Positions 5,752 through 7,945 of a stretch of 7,945 nt of DNA are shown here, in pieces. The position numbers and the translations under genes were made by a program. Numbering within the stretch: the first letter of the stretch is position 1; each line of letters starts with the position of its first letter. The DNA comes from Nanobdellota archaeon. Its GTDB lineage: Archaea; Nanobdellota; Nanobdellia; Pacearchaeales; GW2011-AR1. Below the pieces are notes generated by a model, which saw nothing but the letters and a program-made list of their open reading frames with translations, was not told where the DNA came from and did not search any database. The stretch lies in contig JAHISS010000122.1 of NCBI GenBank assembly GCA_018817905.1, positions 1 to 7,945 of the forward strand, given 5' to 3'.

Positions 5752-6452
5752 TTCAATTCTTTTCCAGCTTCTTTATCTAAAACAAAAATAACATTTTTCC
5801 GACGCTGTAAAGCACTCGCAGGAATATTCTCCGACTTCTCACCAAGCGCTCCTCTAATTGCTTCAGATTTGCTTTCGCCAAATGCAACAAGCAAGATTTT
5901 TTTTGCTCGAAGAATCGCTCCGATTCCAATTGTTAAAGCATACTTTGGAAGATTTTTTTTATTGCTCAAAGTAATTTTCGACAATCTAACTCTTCTCGTC
6001 TTACTTTTAAAATCAGACCCCGGCTCATTAAAACCAATATGCCCGTTTTTACCAATCCCCAAGATTTGCAAGTCTATCACACCTATCTCTTCTTCATACC
6101 TTTCACATTCTAATCTTATATTTTCAGCTTTTCCGTCGAGCAGATTAATATTTCCCCCAGAAACATTAACATTATCAAAAAAATTCTTCTGCAAATAATT
6201 TTTCATTTTATCAGTCCCAACATACTCATCCAAACTAAAAATCTTTACTTTAGAAAAATTAACTTTTCTTTTTTTATGCATAGAAACAAGTTCTCTATAA
6301 ACTGGCATCATTGTCTTCCCTGTCGCAAGTCCCAAACGTAAGCTCGGATTTTTTTTAATTTCTTTAGCAATGATTTCAGCAGCTTCCCTCGCGGCCTCTT
6401 TCTTTCCATCAAAAATCAAAACATCAACTCCTCTTTTTTTAATCTTTTTCAT
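5748..6452 (-). CDS. nagB: Glucosamine-6-phosphate deaminase
   Basis: A 234-residue protein of the NagB family, which interconverts glucosamine-6-phosphate and fructose-6-phosphate plus ammonia. Motifs in order: GLATGKTM (41-48) for phosphate binding; SLDEYVG (73-79) with the catalytic D75; LGIGKNGHIGFNEPG (131-145) with H138 and E143 of the active site; and PASALQ (211-216). The residue equivalent to E. coli D141 is N136, as in Bacillus-type enzymes. It is slightly shorter than the E. coli enzyme and close to the short bacterial forms; the allosteric tail is absent. The ATG at 6452 follows a TATA box centred about 26 nt upstream, predicting a leaderless transcript. It is the first gene of the nagB-deacetylase-GT4 operon. 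The direction in vivo, breakdown or synthesis of GlcN6P, is open. Confidence 0.92.
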   Translation of the reverse strand: MKKIKKRGVDVLIFDGKKEAAREAAEIIAKEIKKNPSLRLGLATGKTMMPVYRELVSMHKKRKVNFSKVKIFSLDEYVGTDKMKNYLQKNFFDNVNVSGGNINLLDGKAENIRLECERYEEEIGVIDLQILGIGKNGHIGFNEPGSDFKSKTRRVRLSKITLSNKKNLPKYALTIGIGAILRAKKILLVAFGESKSEAIRGALGEKSENIPASALQRRKNVIFVLDKEAGKELK

Positions 6453-6474
6453 CTTCTTAAATACTAAATCTAAT

Positions 6475-6482
6475 TTATATAA
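6475..6482. promoter_or_regulatory. Palindromic TATA box shared by two divergent genes
   Basis: TTATATAA is a perfect palindrome in the 76-bp gap between nagB (minus) and the second glycosyltransferase (plus). Its centre is 26 nt from the nagB ATG, ideal for a leaderless start, and about 50 nt from the plus-strand ATG, giving a leader of about 24 nt. On the nagB side the flank ACAAAC could serve as BRE. A weaker AT-rich box (CTTTTTATT, 6497-6505) could instead drive the plus gene without a leader. Confidence 0.5.
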
Positions 6483-6528
6483 GTTTGTAGCTAAATCTTT
6501 TTATTCTCTCTTTGCAAGATAATTCTCT

Positions 6529-7704
6529 ATGAATGGCGATAATCTTTCAATAGCACTTTTTATGTCCTCCTACCCGCCGCGAAAGTGCGGCATAGCAACT
6601 TTCACGCGAGACCTGACCGAGGCAGTAGACTTCTCTTCAAAATTCCAAACAAAAATTCTTGCAATTGATGACCCTTCAAATCATTATGAATATCCATCCA
6701 AAGTTCTCTACCATCTGAAAGATTATGATTATGACCAATACATAAAAATTGCAAACCACATCAATGATAACGCCTCCATAAAAGTTGTTTGTATCCAACA
6801 CGAATTCGGAATATTCTGCGGGGAACAATCTTGTCACCCTCTTCCATTCTTAGACAACTTAAAAAAACCAGCAGTAATAACTTTCCATTCAGTTTTCCCA
6901 ACACCGCAAGACGAAATAAAAAAATTAGTAAGAGCAATTTCAAAAAGAGTTAAAAACATAGTGGTCATGACAAACAAAGCTGTTGAAATATTGAGAAAGG
7001 ATTACGAAATAGAAACTCCGATCTCAGTAATACCTCACGGAATCCCCGAAGTAAATCTTGAATCTCAATTCTCCTATAAACGACGTATTAATCTCTCAGA
7101 CAAATTAATTCTCTCTTCATTTGGAATGGTCAGCCCAGGGAAAGGATACGAATATGTTATTGATTCTTTGCCAGAAGTCGTAAAGAAGTTTCCAAATGTT
7201 TTGTATTTGATTGTTGGAGCAACACATCCAGGAGTGATAGAGGAAGAAGGGGAATCTTACCGTGATTTCTTAATTAAAAAAATAAAAAATTTAGAATTAG
7301 AAAAAAATGTCGCCTTTCATAACGAATATGTTTCAACCGAAAAAATAATCCAGTATTTGAAAGCAACAGATATTTACATGTCAACTTCCCAAAACCCAGA
7401 GCAGATAACTTCCGGAACTTTATCTTACGCAATGGGCTGCGGCCGCGCAGTGGTGTCGACGCCATTCCCCCACGCAGCAGACATAATCAAAGAAAATAAT
7501 GGTTTAATTGTTGATTACGATAAACCAGAAGAATTCGCACGAGCAATACTTTGCCTCTTATCGAACACTGAGAAAAGAAAAGCCTTCGAACTAAACAACT
7601 ACAACTTAACAAGACAAATGACTTGGAAAAATGTGGGAAAAGAGTATGGCAATTTAATGAACTCGTTAGTTATCAAACATCCACCATCCAATTCATTTAT
7701 CTAA
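6529..7704 (+). CDS. GT4-family glycosyltransferase, atypical EX7E
   Basis: A 391-residue GT-B glycosyltransferase. The N-terminal domain carries SSYPPRKCGIATFTRDL (13-29), whose glycine-rich turn is typical of a distinct GT4 subgroup, and IQHEFGIFCGE (89-99). IPHGIP (168-173) leads into the donor domain, with FGMVSPGKG (198-206) for diphosphate contact and YLKATDIYMS (276-285). The region usually holding EX7E reads NPEQITSGTLSYAMGCG (289-305): the first acidic residue is E291, but the position eight residues on is serine, not glutamate. As I recall, this NPEQITSG form is shared across the subgroup, so it is not local decay. No membrane helix is seen. It is transcribed divergently from nagB and followed by a terminator-like stem. 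Donor and acceptor are unknown. Confidence 0.88.
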   Translation: MNGDNLSIALFMSSYPPRKCGIATFTRDLTEAVDFSSKFQTKILAIDDPSNHYEYPSKVLYHLKDYDYDQYIKIANHINDNASIKVVCIQHEFGIFCGEQSCHPLPFLDNLKKPAVITFHSVFPTPQDEIKKLVRAISKRVKNIVVMTNKAVEILRKDYEIETPISVIPHGIPEVNLESQFSYKRRINLSDKLILSSFGMVSPGKGYEYVIDSLPEVVKKFPNVLYLIVGATHPGVIEEEGESYRDFLIKKIKNLELEKNVAFHNEYVSTEKIIQYLKATDIYMSTSQNPEQITSGTLSYAMGCGRAVVSTPFPHAADIIKENNGLIVDYDKPEEFARAILCLLSNTEKRKAFELNNYNLTRQMTWKNVGKEYGNLMNSLVIKHPPSNSFI

Positions 7705-7945
7705 ATAAAAAATCTAAAAAATTCTAACAATCAATCAAGACGTGCTAATTAGGAAATGCTGTATGAAGTTATTAATTAGTTTTTGTTATAATCTCGCCCA
7801 ACTAAACAACCACCAAACCTTTTCCGCATAGTCATTATCAAATAAATCTTGTTAGTTAAGCGATTACGAATTGGGATATTGTTTGGTTGTATCTAAAAAT
7901 TAAACACGAATTAATTTCCGGATAAGACACTAATCAAGTAAACAA
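7705..7945. other. Non-coding right-hand flank with leader-like elements
   Basis: No coding frame is visible. Besides the terminator-like stem at 7745-7784, it holds a helix pairing 7806-7818 with 7881-7890 (10 bp interrupted by one 3-nt bulge). GTCATTATCAAATA (7831-7844) differs at one position from GTCATAATCAAATA in the 16S leader (384-397). These could be leader elements of another stable RNA lying beyond the window edge, but no such gene is visible. Confidence 0.45.
7745..7784 (+). terminator. Terminator-like stem plus T-run after the second GT4 gene
   Basis: CTAATTA (7745-7751) pairs with TAATTAG (7773-7779), followed directly by TTTTT (7780-7784), 40 nt after the stop codon. The loop is long (21 nt) and the stem AT-rich, so the T-run, which is what archaeal termination mainly needs, is the stronger part of the evidence. 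Confidence 0.4.

Noticed and set aside
5713..6198. A 161-codon plus-strand open frame antisense to nagB and the deacetylase start.
   Set aside because: Its composition (runs of F, L, S) is what the complement of lysine-rich coding sequence yields; nagB on the other strand has full catalytic motifs.
7737..7800. GACGTGCTAAT and GTTATAA resemble words in domain I of bacterial 23S rRNA at similar spacing.
   Set aside because: The strongly conserved words around them (GGTGGATG before, GCGATAAGC between, AGTA...GGAAAAGAAA and GAGCGAA after) are all missing, so chance in AT-rich DNA is more likely than a 23S fragment.
7919..7945. GGATAAGACACTAATCAAG looks a little like the 5' end of 23S rRNA (GGTTAAGCGACTAAG).
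   Set aside because: The match is short and gapped, and the window stops before the diagnostic GGTGGATG, so it cannot be supported as a feature.

Overview
The window looks like a piece of a small-genome DPANN archaeon, most likely from the Woesearchaeota/Pacearchaeota side. The 16S rRNA has an archaeal 5' end (GTTGATCCTGC), an archaeal 3' end (GGATCACCTCC) and DPANN-type stretches such as TTCAATTAGATTCTACACCG. The DNA is AT-rich, TATA boxes are archaeal, and genes are packed with 1-4 nt overlaps or leaderless-looking starts. Lineage below domain level is an inference from remembered 16S motifs.

Layout. 1-57: start of a divergent minus-strand gene cut by the window edge, with a perfect 11-bp hairpin touching its Shine-Dalgarno sequence. 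100-493: rRNA promoter and leader. 494-1930: complete 16S rRNA, aberrant at several near-universal positions, several of them compensated by covariation. 1931-2413: spacer in which two 43-nt direct repeats (41/43 identical) bracket a small, frame-disrupted ORF. 2414-2484: tRNA-Ala(UGC). No 23S follows. Instead 2485-2801 is a non-coding stretch with a run of seven hairpins and a possible tRNA remnant.

2802-7704: five sugar-metabolism genes. A plus-strand (alpha/alpha)6 glycoside hydrolase converges on, and overlaps by 4 nt, a minus-strand cassette read as nagB -> PIG-L deacetylase -> GT4 glycosyltransferase. The three cassette genes are joined by two ATGA overlaps. A second GT4 glycosyltransferase diverges from nagB across a 76-bp gap holding one palindromic TATA box. 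7705-7945 is non-coding, with a terminator-like stem and a structured tail that shares a 14-nt motif with the 16S leader.

How the genes may work together (inference): NagB links fructose-6-P and glucosamine-6-P. A GT4 plus PIG-L pair is the classic 'add GlcNAc, then deacetylate' module seen in GPI anchor, mycothiol and bacillithiol synthesis. The other GT4 and the hydrolase suggest synthesis and turnover of an intracellular or surface glycan. None of the five proteins shows a signal peptide or clear membrane segment, so all are probably cytosolic. The most unusual parts of the window are the 16S covariations, the repeat-bracketed spacer ORF whose flanks can pair with the pre-rRNA leader, and the hairpin tract after the tRNA.
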